A model generated the notes under the pieces. The model saw only the letters and a list, made by a program, of their open reading frames with translations. It did no database searches and was not told the origin of the DNA. A stretch of DNA of 64,000 bases. It comes from Cymodocea nodosa. Its lineage: Eukaryota > Streptophyta > Magnoliopsida > Alismatales > Cymodoceaceae. Positions 28,615-41,600 of this stretch are shown piece by piece. Both the position numbers and the translations under genes were made by a program. Each line of letters begins with the position of its first letter. Position 1 is the first letter of the stretch. Where the stretch lies: contig CM072336.1 of assembly GCA_036874045.1 (NCBI GenBank), positions 21,775,501 through 21,839,500 of the forward strand. Direction: 5' to 3'.

Positions 28615-31166
28615 TATTTATTGAAAAATTAGATTAAATTTTAAGTTTTAAAATTTATAACCACAAGTGCATGATGTCTATTGAAGATACCAACAAGTAC
28701 GGGTTGATCCATAGGAAAACATAGATTAATCTTAAATTTTAGGTCTTTTATTATTCTTCCAATAAAAATACTATAAGACTTACTAGCAACTCGAGACAAA
28801 AAACTACACTAAAGGTTTCTCTATCACTAAGAACATGCAAATTTCTAGTTTAGGGTTTATGACATGGTAGAGTTTAGCTCAACTTGCAAAATTCATAACC
28901 TTAATTCTACTTAACCAAAAATCATGCAAAAAATATGCAATAGAAAGGTCTTGAAATTATCTAACTCACTGTTATAACAAATGATTATGAAATTAAGTAC
29001 AACAACAATAATTTTGATGTAAATAGAATGGTGCAAATTGAACTTTAGAAAGCTTTATTATTTCTATTTAGCAACCTTATCTTATACAATCTAGAATAAT
29101 TAGAACTCTTGATGAAACATTATGAAATCACTTTTATTCAATATATATTTAATGATAATTTCGTAGAAAATTAGTAAATTAGCAATCCTTGAAAAAATTA
29201 TGCATATATGGAATTGAATTTAGACACCCAATTCTTGCCAAAAATACTGAAAAACAACCAAAATGAACTACTAAAATCACTACAAGTAAAATACCAAAAA
29301 ACACTGTAAAAATTCTACAAAAATCACTAATCTATTTTAGGTTAGTCCTACAAAAGCTAAGAAAAAAATCTGACATTAAAACATTCAAAATTGCACTTGA
29401 ACAACATTGAACTTCAACAATATATATTATTAAAATCAAAAAAATTGCAAATTGGTGCCTTCCTCTTCTAAGAATTTTATCTTTTTCGATTCTTAGTGAA
29501 ACTCGATGAAATCAACAACAAATGAAAGTTAATTGGCAATATTTCAAGGGAAAACGATAAACTAATAATTACACAACAAATCAAGGTCGAAATAATGAAA
29601 TCTTTCACTAAAAACTGAAATATGAAACTACACTTAATAAATGATGAGATCTCTTTATTTCAATAAGGTTTTAGCATTCAATACTCAAGAAAATAGCATT
29701 CAATCATTAATATTTCAATATTCACATTTGACATGCATTAATCAAAACAAATACTAACAAGAATACTACTGAAATAACATGAAAACATAAATTTTTATTT
29801 TGTTTTTGGATAACTATATATAATCTAATGTTGATCTCTCTAAATGAATGGAAATGGATGAAGTAAAGTTCCTCTTCTTACACAAGAACACTTGGAAACG
29901 TTGGAGAAGATCAGTTTTGTTAGCAACCATGCCTTGGTAAGGTATTTCTGTAGTTAATCATGCATGTCACGGATGATGCACCCCTCGATCAAACCGCACG
30001 AGCTACCATACCATGTGCACACAGGTAGCAGCCAATGGAAATGCCTTCCTTGCCGTCGATCCTAGCTGAAAGCCTTCTAAAACTTCCCTTTGATCTTGGT
30101 AGAGAAGGGGTTGGTAGTAAGGACAAGTTGTTGGTGATGGAGGCCAAGTGGAATGAGTGGGTGGATGAGAGAAAATGAGAGAGAGAGAGATATGCTTTGC
30201 ACATTGCCCTAACTTTTCGTTTTATCTTCTTCTCCAAAATTGTAGATTGCCTATTCAACTTCATCCATGCTCACCCTTGCTGATATGGTAAGGTTGCAAA
30301 GGCTGGAATCAATGCTAAAATCAAGGGGTTGATGGCTAACTTGAAGGAGACGTGGATTTGCATGAAACTCCTAGCTTGTTCTCCTTGTTTTCTTATTTCT
30401 TCTTCTTTTCCTCGGTTAGCATTTACGTTGCACCTCACCCTTGAATTTCCTTTTTCTTTTCTTCAGGTTTCCCACGTCACCTTCATTTGCTTTCTTCTAT
30501 ATATTGACCCATGTGCCTTTGACAATAAATTCCTAAAATTTTACTTGACAATCACGTTAATAATAGCACACATATATTTATCAAATACATAAATAAGGTC
30601 ATTTAAACAATAATAGTTCACATGCAATGTATACATATGTTGGAAGATCATAAATCAACGTCAATCATTCATATACGTATCAAAATAACATTCTGATTTC
30701 TAGATTAATTATTCACTCCTCAAGTGTCGTGGAGTTTGTTCAAACTAAACAGACTTACTCAAAGTGCTTCATTCAGTTTAGACTTGGGCTTTTTAAATAA
30801 CTTTTGTTTACTTGCAAAATGTGGTAAATATAACAAACTAATTCTATTAGGTTTATACAAACAATACAAACCTAATGAATTGTAAAACATCTAAACACAA
30901 TGAACTAACTTTGTGTAATTTATGTAAACACTACAAACATTCATAGAATTTACATAAATAGTATGAACTTGTTCGTTGAGTTTAGAGACAATATAAATCA
31001 CAAGACATACTTCTTCTATTAATTTCTCCTATTTCATTTAAAATTTATGTTTTATATAAAGTTCCTCTATAACAAGAAATATTGCTAATTTCATGTTATT
31101 AATCACAATTAATTTGCATTAGGCATTATTTATTCAATAAAAAACTACACAATTTCATTCCAAACA
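28615..31166. mobile_element. Nested 2.55-kb insertion, 5-bp target duplication
   Basis: This interrupts the copia 3' LTR. The 5-mer ACGGC stands on both sides (28610-28614 and 31167-31171), and removing the insert restores the LTR line GGTGACGGCCAAGTGTCC, which matches GGTTACAACCAGGTGTCC of the 5' LTR. It ends ..CCAAACA and begins TATTTATTG. A 5-bp duplication and CA end suit an LTR-type integrase, but no LTR pair or protein domain is visible. It is a member of the same family as 24605-26970. A GC-richer patch at 29880-30330 carries only spurious frames. Confidence 0.8.
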
Positions 31167-31547
31167 ACGGCCAAGTGTCCATTGTGGCTTCAAGTATTTA
31201 GTGTTACGTTGTGAAAGGGTATACATATAATTTATTGTATAGGTTGTTGTCCTAGTGTATTACTCTTATATAAAGGTGTGTAACCTTTGTTGTGATGTGT
31301 GAAACAATTACGACACATTTCTAAGTGTTTACAACTACCAAGGACAATAATGAAGAGTTAGCACCACTGTGGACATAGACAGTTTGGTCGAACTACATAA
31401 AATTTTGTGTGTCAATATTTATGATCTTCATTTCCTCTACCTCCATTCTTCCAAGATTTCGATCTATATATTGTTTCTACTGTTAGGCACACTAGGTAGT
31501 GTCAATGTGTGTTATGTGCTCATTGTTATGATAGTCATCAGTCTCCA
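31167..31547 (+). mobile_element. 3' LTR of the copia element, second part
   Basis: It is collinear with 27672-28020 of the 5' LTR. Shared blocks include CCTAGTGTATTACTCTTATA, GTGTGTAACCTTTGTT and GTGTCAATATTT. It carries about 30 extra bases near 31320-31350 and ends near GTCTCCA. Confidence 0.85.
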
Positions 31548-31550
31548 ATA

Positions 31551-32210
31551 TAAACATCTCAAATAGGCTAAGTCAGCATGGGTTAGCCCAACCCAGGCCA
31601 ATCTAAAAAATCAGGCTAGGAAATTTATAAATTTTGACCTACAGGCTCGCAGGCTTGTAAGTCCATTTTCATTTGATTAATAGTAAAATATTACGTTAAT
31701 ATTAAGTAAAATAGATTTTTTTTAATGATATGTAATTAAATATTAATTTTGACTAGTGATTGCTAAATTCTTTTTATTTCATTTGACTCATGTAAGTTAT
31801 AAAAAATTGAAATAAAACTTAAGCTTGTATGATAATAAGATCCATCACTTATTATTAATTAACTTTGATTTAAAATTTCACGTAGTATCAATGTAATATT
31901 TAACTTTATAACATAGGTCACTTCTTAAATGTAATATATTTATTATTATTATATTAATAATTATTATACATTAATAAATTGTTATTAATATTAAATTAGA
32001 AATTTCCAAACATTAAAAATTTTTAAACGTTGTCAGTTGAACATTTTATAGACGTTGTCCATGGGTTAGCCTAGGCTCGACCTGCATGGGATAGACGTAA
32101 AAGTCAAGCCTAATTGGTCCCAAAAAAACTTTTATTTTTTCAGACTGGCTTGACCTAGTAGCCCGTATAGGTTTAAGATTTTTAGGTCGGGTCGACCACT
32201 TGCATCTCTA
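31551..32210 (+). mobile_element. hAT-type non-autonomous element
   Basis: The left end ATCTCAAATAGGCTAAGTCA continues into GTTAGCCCAACCC. The right end GTCGGGTCGACCACTTGCAT runs to CTCTA, whose complement reads TAGAGATGCAAGTGGTCGAC, a familiar plant hAT-MITE terminus. The core is AT-rich and has no transposase. It lies directly after the copia 3' LTR. I could not find a clean 8-bp target duplication. Confidence 0.55.
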
Positions 32211-32801
32211 GAATTATCCAAGCTTTAGCACCAAGCTACCATTCTTATAATATTCGCCAAACCTAATATGTCAAATGTAGATAGCATAATACTTGGCTAC
32301 AGTAATGTCTATAGACATCCACAAATCAACAAAATGAACTCTTTTTACTTGATAACATGTAATTGTAGATAGAATGGATTCCTCATTTGTCTTACATTGC
32401 AATGCAAGGGTTATTTTGCTTGCTTGAAGTGAAAAATACATGGATTTCTTGTCTTTTGCCTTTGAGGCCTGCCGCTGGATCATTGTTTATGTTTATACAA
32501 TGTTACGTTGATTTCCTAGTTAAAAACCCACTTTTCTCTTGAATTACTTTATCATACTTGTGCAGACTTATCATATCCGCTTTTGTTTGTTTGATAACTA
32601 ATCAGCGGATTTTCTATTTTTGCCTTGTCATAGCTTAGATCTGTACTAGTAAGAATTCCAGCGGGAATTTCAAATTGTTTCCTAGGAAGACAAGTGATGA
32701 ATCTCCAACTTCGTTGACATAAAGAAGCAACCATTCACTCATTCAACCACATTACACGAAATCAGAATGCAAACAGGAGATGCTAAAAACGATGGAAATT
32801 T
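32211..32801. other. Intergenic DNA, no gene
   Basis: A 60-codon minus frame at 32552-32734 has no recognised domain. No other feature was seen. Confidence 0.45.
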
Positions 32802-32939
32802 TTGTGATTGGTTCAGGTTGTTTGTGGTTCTTAAGTGGAGTTTGGATTATGTGAAACTATTGTACTTATTTGTTTAGTTGATCCTCTTTTATTTGTTAAT
32901 ATTTTGTCAAAGTAGTTGAATAAGTTGTTGATCTCTTTT
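32802..32939 (+). repeat. Duplicate of AAT intron 7 sequence
   Basis: 138 bp matches 16546-16683 inside aminotransferase intron 7 with only scattered differences. Shared runs include AAGTGGAGTTTGGATTATGT and TTAATATTTTGTCAAAGTAG. No flanking exon 7 or exon 8 sequence is present. Confidence 0.9.
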
Positions 32940-32944
32940 CTAGT

Positions 32945-33720
32945 AACAATAAAATGCTACAGTTATCACTACTACTCCTAATTTAACATGCATGAAACGC
33001 ACAAGAACTCCATGACAACAAATGAAAACAACACAATAACATATATAACAAATAACAAGTACCTATGTTCATGTTACAACATAAAATAACTCAAAATAAG
33101 CATAGGAATCCCATTCAAATCCTCTTATACCTTAGAAGCAAATCTACTTCAGGTTCATGTGCTCCCTTGAAGATGTTATTCACCTTAATTGAGTAGTTCC
33201 AATGGCTGTCACATGTTGGGTTTTCCTCCCTTGAGATATACCTTCTTTGGGCTGAAATCGAGTGGCCACCTTTCTCTCAAGCTCTTTAAATTTTGCTCAA
33301 GCAACTCTTTTTAGGGATAGAACAATAGTGCCTCCTTGATCCACCAATGTCTTCAACTTGATTCTCCCAATAAGGCTGCCCACTTCACCATGAAGCCTTA
33401 GATGTAGAGTTCATTGCAAGAGGATGGACATGAAAGCAAAATGAGGGGACGACGTCAAGACCCCTGGCTCACCATACCTATGTAGTTTACTCCTTGAGCT
33501 TAGAAGGAGGAGGGAAGGAGAGAAGAGAATGGAGGATGCCTCCTTGTTGTTGGAGAATGTAGCTTTTGTGCGTGGGGAGTGAGATGCCTCTAACAAGAAT
33601 GCCTTGGCCCCTATACAGTGAGATTCTAGATCTAGATCTAGAATCTTCAAAAGTGCTTTAGATAATCCCAAGGTTGATCAATGACCCTCTTTTTTTCATG
33701 TTTTACTTTTCCTTTTCATA
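32945..33720. mobile_element. Fragment related to the non-autonomous repeats
   Basis: The AT-rich ACAATAACATATATAAC part and a GC-richer patch (33130-33680) resemble the 25.9-26.7 and 29.8-30.3 kb parts of the two larger repeats in composition and layout. The match is by style more than by long identity. A small palindrome, TCTAGATCTAGATCTAGA, lies near 33630. Confidence 0.35.
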
Positions 33721-34815
33721 ACCACTTACAAATAATGTTAAATGTCACACTTTAAATGAAACTTGATAACTAATAAAAAATGTGTGGCATTTATAAGGAA
33801 CATTGAGTTGTTACCAAAAATGTACATATATGCAATAATTATCAATTAAAGGACGTGACATGTATGAGAAATTCAATTCATAATTTATTTTCATGGAAGT
33901 AATGTTGTGTGTTGTTAAATGAAATTCATCCATAATTAATTCACTCTCATTGTGTTGTTGTCAAGATAAATGTGCTACATGCATAAGATTTCATGAATTT
34001 AAAAATCACTAGTTGTATATCTTATGAAATCAATTCTACAATTAACTATAATCCTACGTGTGAGTTATTTGATGAGGTGCAATGAAATTAGAGGTAAATT
34101 TGTGCATTTATTCAACTTTTAGCTTAGTAAACATACATTAGTATAAAAATATGATTGACATATAATTTCATTCAAAAATATATATTTAACACAGTTAAGT
34201 CCATAACTATCATATAATAATATTTAATAAAATGTACAAATTTTCTCTTTACAAAGGAGAAAACACTCAAGACCTCATGCAAGATCACAGTGGATTATGT
34301 CAAAAGTCATAAAAGATGTTACTGTTGTTGTACTTTCAACTTTTGTTAATGACAAGTTGGAAATGGAATAAGTAATGGGTGTACTCTTGTTCATGCTAGA
34401 ATTTAATATAGAAGATATATTCAAAGCTCTAAAAATATTTAAATATGGAGACAATAAACGTCAATTTTTGCACATGCCACTTGAAATGAAAATAGAATGG
34501 TTGAAACATAAATTATGTCATTAGCATATTTATTTGATATAATGTTATAAACTTTATCAATATTATGATATATGTGTTAAGAACTTTATGAACCTTTTGA
34601 TGGAAACAATGTTATGCTCTTTTTCCTTAAAACTATGTCATCATAATATTAGTCGTTATCAATGATGAATGTGTTTATTATGACGTTTCCTTATACTTTT
34701 TATGTGTTTACTTTGAAATTTGGTTTTTGTGAGAGTTGAAAGTTCATATTACTCATTTGTCCATATTAATGTAAATTACATAGGGATACCTATTTAGAAG
34801 AATATCTTCATCCTC
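33721..34815. other. AT-rich intergenic DNA, nothing recognised
   Basis: No ORF with a recognisable domain, no RNA gene and no clear repeat boundary. Confidence 0.5.
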
Positions 34816-34819
34816 CAAT

Positions 34820-36125
34820 TTAAAGCTTTTAAAGATGCTATTAGAAGATGATGAAGAGGAAGTTGAAATGCAAGAAAATCTACTTTAAGAAATATTAAAA
34901 GAATTTATAATAGAAAAGGTGTAGACTATATAAGAAAAATATTAGATCTTTTACTATTTAATAAGTTTACAATTATAGAAAAATATATCAAATAAGTCAA
35001 AATATTTTTTTTTAAATTGTCTACATTGTTAAGGAATAAAAGAGTTGTATTAAATGATAAATATATAACAATAAAAGAAAAACTTACAATATTTCTTATA
35101 ACAATTGGGCATAATCAAATATATGAAATAATACAAGAGCATTTTCAACACTATCTAAACTATTAACATTTATTTCAATGAAATGTTAAATACTATACTA
35201 AAATTGAGTAATGTACTTATAACAAAGTCTCTAGCATCAACTCTAAAGAGGATTCATAATAATCTTACCTTTTTCCATATTTCAAGGTAAAGCTATTCTT
35301 TTCATTATATTATAGATGTATTATCAATTACAAAATTTATTATATTTAACTATTTTTATTATAATGTTTGTAAGATTGTATTAAAGTCATTAATGACACA
35401 CATGTAAAAGCAATAATTATTAAAGCTAAAAATGCAAGATTTAGAAATATGAAAATTAAATTATCACAAAATATTATGACAACCTATAATTTTGATATAA
35501 AATTTATTTACATTATTAGCAGATGAAAAAGATCAATATCTGATACTTGAGTACTTCAAAACGCAATAAGTTAACCAAATAGTCTTTAAGTTCCAATAGG
35601 CATGATACTTATAAATATGAAGAATGCTCCTATGTGATAACAATGTTGCGTACAATTGGCTTTTGACTACTTTGAAATAAATTTTGCATATAGAAAAATT
35701 TTATTTAGTTGATGTTGGTTATTTAAATTGACTAAAATTTATTTTTTATTTTAAGGTGTTTGATATCACTTAAATGACTATATTATTAATTGATTTTCAA
35801 GTAATGCTATTGAAATTTTCAATTATAAATATTCATAATTACAAACAATAATTTAGCACACATTTAAAGTAGTGAAGCATTGTTTCACAATTTTACAGGT
35901 TATATATTATTTTCTTATAAAACATAGGTTAACATTATTCAAACTTATCTTTTACTTCATAATTTTATTTGTGAAGTAAATAAAATAGATCTACTTGAAT
36001 ATTTCAAAGTTAAAGTAGAATCAATTGAAGGTGATGATCAAATTAAAGTTTGAACATATTTTGAAGATGATGAACAAATATATATTGTTAACAACCAAGG
36101 AAAAAAAGCAATAATAGATTAAATG
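34820..36125 (+). pseudogene. PIF/Harbinger transposase relic, very decayed
   Basis: Read over frames on the + strand, the HARBI1/PIF order appears. An N-terminal helical region has ITIKEKLTIFLITIGHNQ and IIQEHFQHYLN (about 35060-35160). The first DDE strand, DCIKVINDTHVK, lies near 35371-35406. Then come KLSQNIMTTYNFDIKFIYI (about 35460-35515), a GV.YHLNDY block and SNAIEIFNYKYS (about 35755-35830), and a C-terminal part. Stops and frameshifts are everywhere. The position of the usual first catalytic Asp (IDGTH) is Asn, as in the second relic at 53185-54122. I see no terminal inverted repeats. Confidence 0.8.
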
Positions 36126-36336
36126 CGTGAAACATAATTTATGTGGTATCATGGTCATTATTAAGCTATGAGCAATATTATGTAATTTCTTAATTAATGA
36201 GCTTCTTTTGATACATTATAAATATTTAGACGTAAAAAATTGTATTTGAATTATTTCTATTCAAATAATTATTTCAATTTCAAATATGTATCATAATAAA
36301 AGTGTTAAATGGATCAGGTCATTGCGGGGAATAGAT

Positions 36337-37070
36337 AATAAAAGATAACATTGTTAATAATGATATGGTAAATAATAATAACAATAAATAATAATAATAA
36401 TATCCATAAATAATAATAATAGATAATATTATTAATAATGATATGGTAAATAATACAAATAATAATAATAAATAAATAAATATAAATAAGTTTGTTGATT
36501 ACATTCAGTTGGACCAAACATAAATAACGTTAATATAATATATATTAATATATATATATATATATTAATACACGTAGTATTATAATATTAATAATATAGA
36601 TATTAAAAATAGATAATATTGTATAATAATATTAAAATAGATATTAGATATTAAACTAGGTAATATTGTTAATAATGATACGGTAAATAATAATAATAAA
36701 TAATAATAATAATAATAGATAATATTGTTAATAATAATACAAATAATAATAATTAATTATAAATAAGTTCGGTGGAACGATTATAAACTAGGGAACATTA
36801 CGTTAGGTCCAACCGAACATTAGGTTTGGTTCGACTGAAATAAATAATATCATATACATAATGTTATTTACGTTCAGTCGAATCGAATGTAACGATCCGA
36901 TTGAACGTAAATAACATTAATATATATACACATATGTATATAATTGTAGATATATATTTATATATTAATATATGTGGTATTATAATATTAATTATATAGA
37001 TATTAAAATAGATAATATTGTTAATAATGATACTGTAAATAATAAATAATATTAATTAATTAATTTTAAA
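36337..37070. repeat. AT-rich interspersed tandem array
   Basis: A unit close to GATAATATTGTTAATAATGA then TACGGTAAATAATAATAAT recurs near 36342, 36421, 36656, 36718 and 37011. It alternates with GTTCGATTGAACGTAAATAA-like blocks (about 36505-36540, 36760-36910) and (AT)n runs near 36546-36566. It is non-coding. Confidence 0.75.
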
Positions 37071-38604
37071 GCATTTTAGTTCTTCTTGTATTTTTCAATT
37101 CCATTTACTTCACTTTAGATATCTATGTTTCCATATCTAAAGCATTTCTTTGTAATTTTTTGTTTTAAATTTAGAGTTTAAAACATTTTAAACTTTTTTC
37201 CTTTTTTATTTTATATTTATTTTTACTCTAGGTACTTATATATTTCATATCTAAAGTATTTCATTTCAGTCTTAGTTTTAGATATTAATTTTACATCTAA
37301 AATATTTTAATTTTTTTTATATTTTCATTTATTTTTTAGAGATTATAAAAAAAAAATTTGGACGTTCGGTCTAACCAAATTTTTTAAGGTTATAAAACTT
37401 AGTTACTACTTAGAATAGTATATTAGTATAATATAATCATTAACAGGTATAACATAATATTATTAATATATTATATAACCGTTATATATGGAAACCTCCT
37501 ACGATCTGAAAGTCCGTTGAATTAAGAGAAATTATTATTACATATTATTAATTAATACTTCAAACTAGACTCATTGTATTTATTATTACATCTTATAAGT
37601 CCAATCAAAGTAGTCTCACTGTATTTATTATTTAATTCGAATAATTATTTTAATTTCAAATATGTATTATAATTTAATGATTAATAGTTCATAATTTATC
37701 ATGAGATCAATAATATTAATGTTATAGGTTAGGTTATTTATTGAAAACCTAAATTATACAATTTTCTTGACTTGAACACAAACAACATCAAATTTTACTT
37801 TTCTAATTTTCTGTTTTCTCTATTTCTTATCTGTTTTTGATTTTCTGTTTCCTCTATTTCCATACCTTTCGATGATACACAAACAAATTCTAAAGTGGAA
37901 GTTTAATTGTGATTAGTGTTGGACAGCAACAAACTTGGTGCAGAAAAATGTCCCAAACAGCAAAAATAAATATGTTTAAGTAAAGTTTACGTCCGGCGCT
38001 GCATTTGTGTGAACTGCAACGATCGTACATATCTGCTTGTTCTTGGATCATATTTTAGGAGGTAATGTAATCTTGTTGTGACATGCGTCAAACAAAGGAA
38101 TGCGTTAAGATTTAATCCTACATTGATATATAAAAGGAATAAATCTACAGAAAGAAAGAATGATCACGATTGCACTCATGAAAAATAAGTAAAAGATAAA
38201 CAACGGTGGATTGATCAGAACTTTTTACCATTGGGGGGGTATTAATTAGTATTTTGCTCGATACTTCTTCCCATTGTTGTATATAATTCGAAAATGGATG
38301 ATAAATATGAAAATAATAAGAAATTACCATTTACAACTAAAAGGGAAATGCAAACAAATAAATAAATTGGAAATGTGGTCGAAACTTTCATGGAAAATGA
38401 CATTGCTGATGCACAATCTATCCTTCCAAATTAGTGGACATTGATCGATCCAAGCGATCAATGGAAGTCCTCCACGAGCCATACATACTTCCAAGCATAG
38501 TTCACACTTTGGTTCCTATTTTTTATGCAACATATGGGTAATTACAACCACTGCAAGGCTTTCAGAAATCATACCCAAAGAGAGTTGGAGGGCAAGAGGA
38601 AGGT
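37071..38604. other. AT-rich intergenic DNA 3' of the DAT1-like gene
   Basis: No gene was seen. The part beside 38604 should hold the 3' UTR of the minus-strand DAT1-like gene. No AATAAA signal stands out. Confidence 0.5.
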
Positions 38605-41600
38605 TCAGTAAGAAATCGGCACTCGAACGGTATCAGGACCGGACTGCATGTCCTCAAGAATGAGATCCAGAAGAGCTTCGGCCACTGGACCTTCTTTGCC
38701 TGTCTTGACCGAATCAAAAGGAGTTGAGTCCATCAACATTACAAACCATAACAAAGAAGCACTAAAATGCCGGCTCAATCATATAAACAAAAGCACTTGA
38801 TAGCAAATATTTGGTGGGTGACCAAAAACTTCTTAGTTCACATTTGACTGATTGCGATCTTATATGTAATATAATTAAATTACATTATTTAACCAAATTA
38901 TAATGTTCAAAAATCAATTACAAAATACTTACAACATTATACAAATTATCGATGTTACTATTTAGGCTCATGTTTAATTAGTTAAGTGGTATCTTGAAGA
39001 ATACAATTTTTTATAATCAAACTTCAAAATTTATAATAATAATAACTCAAATATTATGACCTAATCAAGGACTGTAATTCAATTACATTACATTTACCTC
39101 AATGAAAAGAGAACAAACTGATATTTTACAATCTTTCTTGAAGGTGCAAAGAATGATATGGTTATTGATGATAACAAGAAACTAAGTTCTCATTTAAACT
39201 ACCCCAGCAAATAAAAAGTACTCCAAACTCAATTATGTTGGTTTCAATACATTTCCTAAAAACTACTCCTTTTGTTTTGTTTCAGGATATTTTCACTGTG
39301 TCAGCCTAAAAACCTAAGCTACTGAATCAATTGAATGGTAAAATTCAGAAGTTTTAACCACCACCACCCCCTACCAAAAGCAATTATTACAATGTAAACC
39401 AAGAGTGCAGTTGATGTAAATTTTTGTTCCTAGTATGCAGAAGGAATGTCTACTGATATCATTATCTTGGGGTCAAATGTCTGATGATTAATTATTCACC
39501 ATTAAAAAATGGAGAAAAACACATCTACTTGGAAATTGATCCTAAAATTAAATTTCCTAACTAACATTAAGTTATGCAGAAGGAATCTCTACTTTGTCAT
39601 TGGCTTGGGTTCCTGTGTCTGATATTATTTATGGTTACATGCAAAACAAAAAACACATCTATTTGGAATTTGATCCTAAAACTACATTTCCTAGTTAACA
39701 CAAACGCCATCTTAAAAGGTGTAAGTTGAAATGCAGCTCACCGTCACCAATCAAGCTTTCATCCCATTGCAATACTGATTTTACAAGAACCCCACTCCCA
39801 ATAAGCATCATCTCACAAGCTGTTTTCCCTTCCTGCACGCTAACATTTCTTACTTCAACTCCATGAAGTTTCCCATCCTTAACAAGTTTATCTGCAAGAA
39901 CTAGAACTCTTCTTGCTGTACACCCGCTCAATATTTTGTCAAAATGAGGCATCAAAAGCATTCCTTCCTTTGTTACAAATGCAACATTCATATTTGGTCC
40001 TTCAGCTATGTATCCTTCATCATCTAGCCAAATTGCAGCATATCCTCCTTTCTCTTCAGCTTCCATTTTTGAAAGCACATTTGGCAGGTAGTTGACACTC
40101 TTCATGATGGAAAACATAGGTGGTTTCATTGGTATGGTTGAAGTTACTGCTTTGACACCTTTTCTATCGAAAGGAGATAAATTTTCAATCACAATCGCAT
40201 ATAGAGCAGACTTTGGACACCCAGATGGAGATAATTGGAAATCACCAGGCCCAGTGGAGAGCCAGTATCTTAATGATCCTTTCTTACATTTTGATACACT
40301 TACTGTTTTTATGAGTATGCTTCTTAGTTGTGCACGATCAAATGGAGACCTTATTTTAGCCATGGATGCTGACTTCAGAAAACGGTCTATGTGTTGATCC
40401 AGCTCATATAGATGTCTAAGGTCATGAAAGAAAAAAAAAATCAAAACTCACATTAGAGCAATCACATTGATAGTAAATTATAGAATGTTTAATAGTGAAG
40501 AAAAAGGGGCTCACATGTGAAAACACAAAGACAAGGAGCTTAGAATAAAATGATGGATGATGGTATTTTTTTGTTGTCAATTATCTCCATCAGTGGTACA
40601 AGAAAAAAGAAGAGTGTCAAGTGTCCAACTGATTCTAAATACACAACACATCAAACAACATACTCTCAAGTAAAATCCATGATGCAAAGTTGCTTGGTGT
40701 CTCACCCATTTGATATGGCTGCAGTATCAAAAACACCATGCCCACGATGAACCATGTGGTCATCCACACATATCACCATAGCTGCAGGGTCAGTGGTGAT
40801 TCCACCAAAGACGCTAGAATACATGGCCAAGTAATGTTGAGTACTATTTCTACTTTCCTGATATACTTTCAATCCTTCCACAACCTATGAATTTGCCACA
40901 CAAATTCATTAATCAAATGGTTGCAATGATATCATTATCAAATGCTCATTTATATAATCTTGTGATCAAGAACAAAGGAAAGGTAAAATAAACTGCTTCA
41001 CATACATGTGTGAGAGAGAGATGTAGATCTGGAATATTGAAAATCAAGCACTTGAAGCGGCTACATTTTTTTTCAAGAAAACAAATTCATTTATAAATTG
41101 TAACAAAATCAAACACTTTTTTAGTCCAAACAACGATGTGGAATCTGGAGTTTCAATCCAAGTATGTTCCCTTTGTTCTTGTTGCTTATCATCATTGATT
41201 TATGGTTTATGGCTCATAACCTACATTCTATGGTAGTGATTTTAGCTGGTGTAAAGAAGAAATTGCAGTCATTTATTACTAACAGCAACATAATAAGTTA
41301 CAGAAAGAGAGGCTAAAGATGGCATGGCAAAGAAACAAGTGATGACCGGTATATTACTGAAAAAAGAAAAGTCTTATAACACAAATAGCATATATTGTTG
41401 AAATCATCATGAACTAACAACCTCACTTTCGTACCACTGACAAATCATTACCAATTAATGTATAAATGATTTTCAGATGAACCAACTATGAAAGGTAAAG
41501 TGATGGTTGTTCATAGAGCATCAGAAACAGTACCTCCGAACAGGACAAGACAGGAACTTGGGAAGCCTCCTCAATGTCAATTCCTCCACATTCTGAAGAC

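Noticed and set aside
32252..32270. CGCCAAACCTAATATG, resembling an inverted copy of the copia LTR start
   Set aside because: Only about 16 bp match and no further LTR sequence follows, so chance or a tiny remnant cannot be told apart.
36337..37070. Spaced repeats considered as a CRISPR array
   Set aside because: Units are AT-rich, degenerate and unevenly spaced in a plant genome, with no cas genes.
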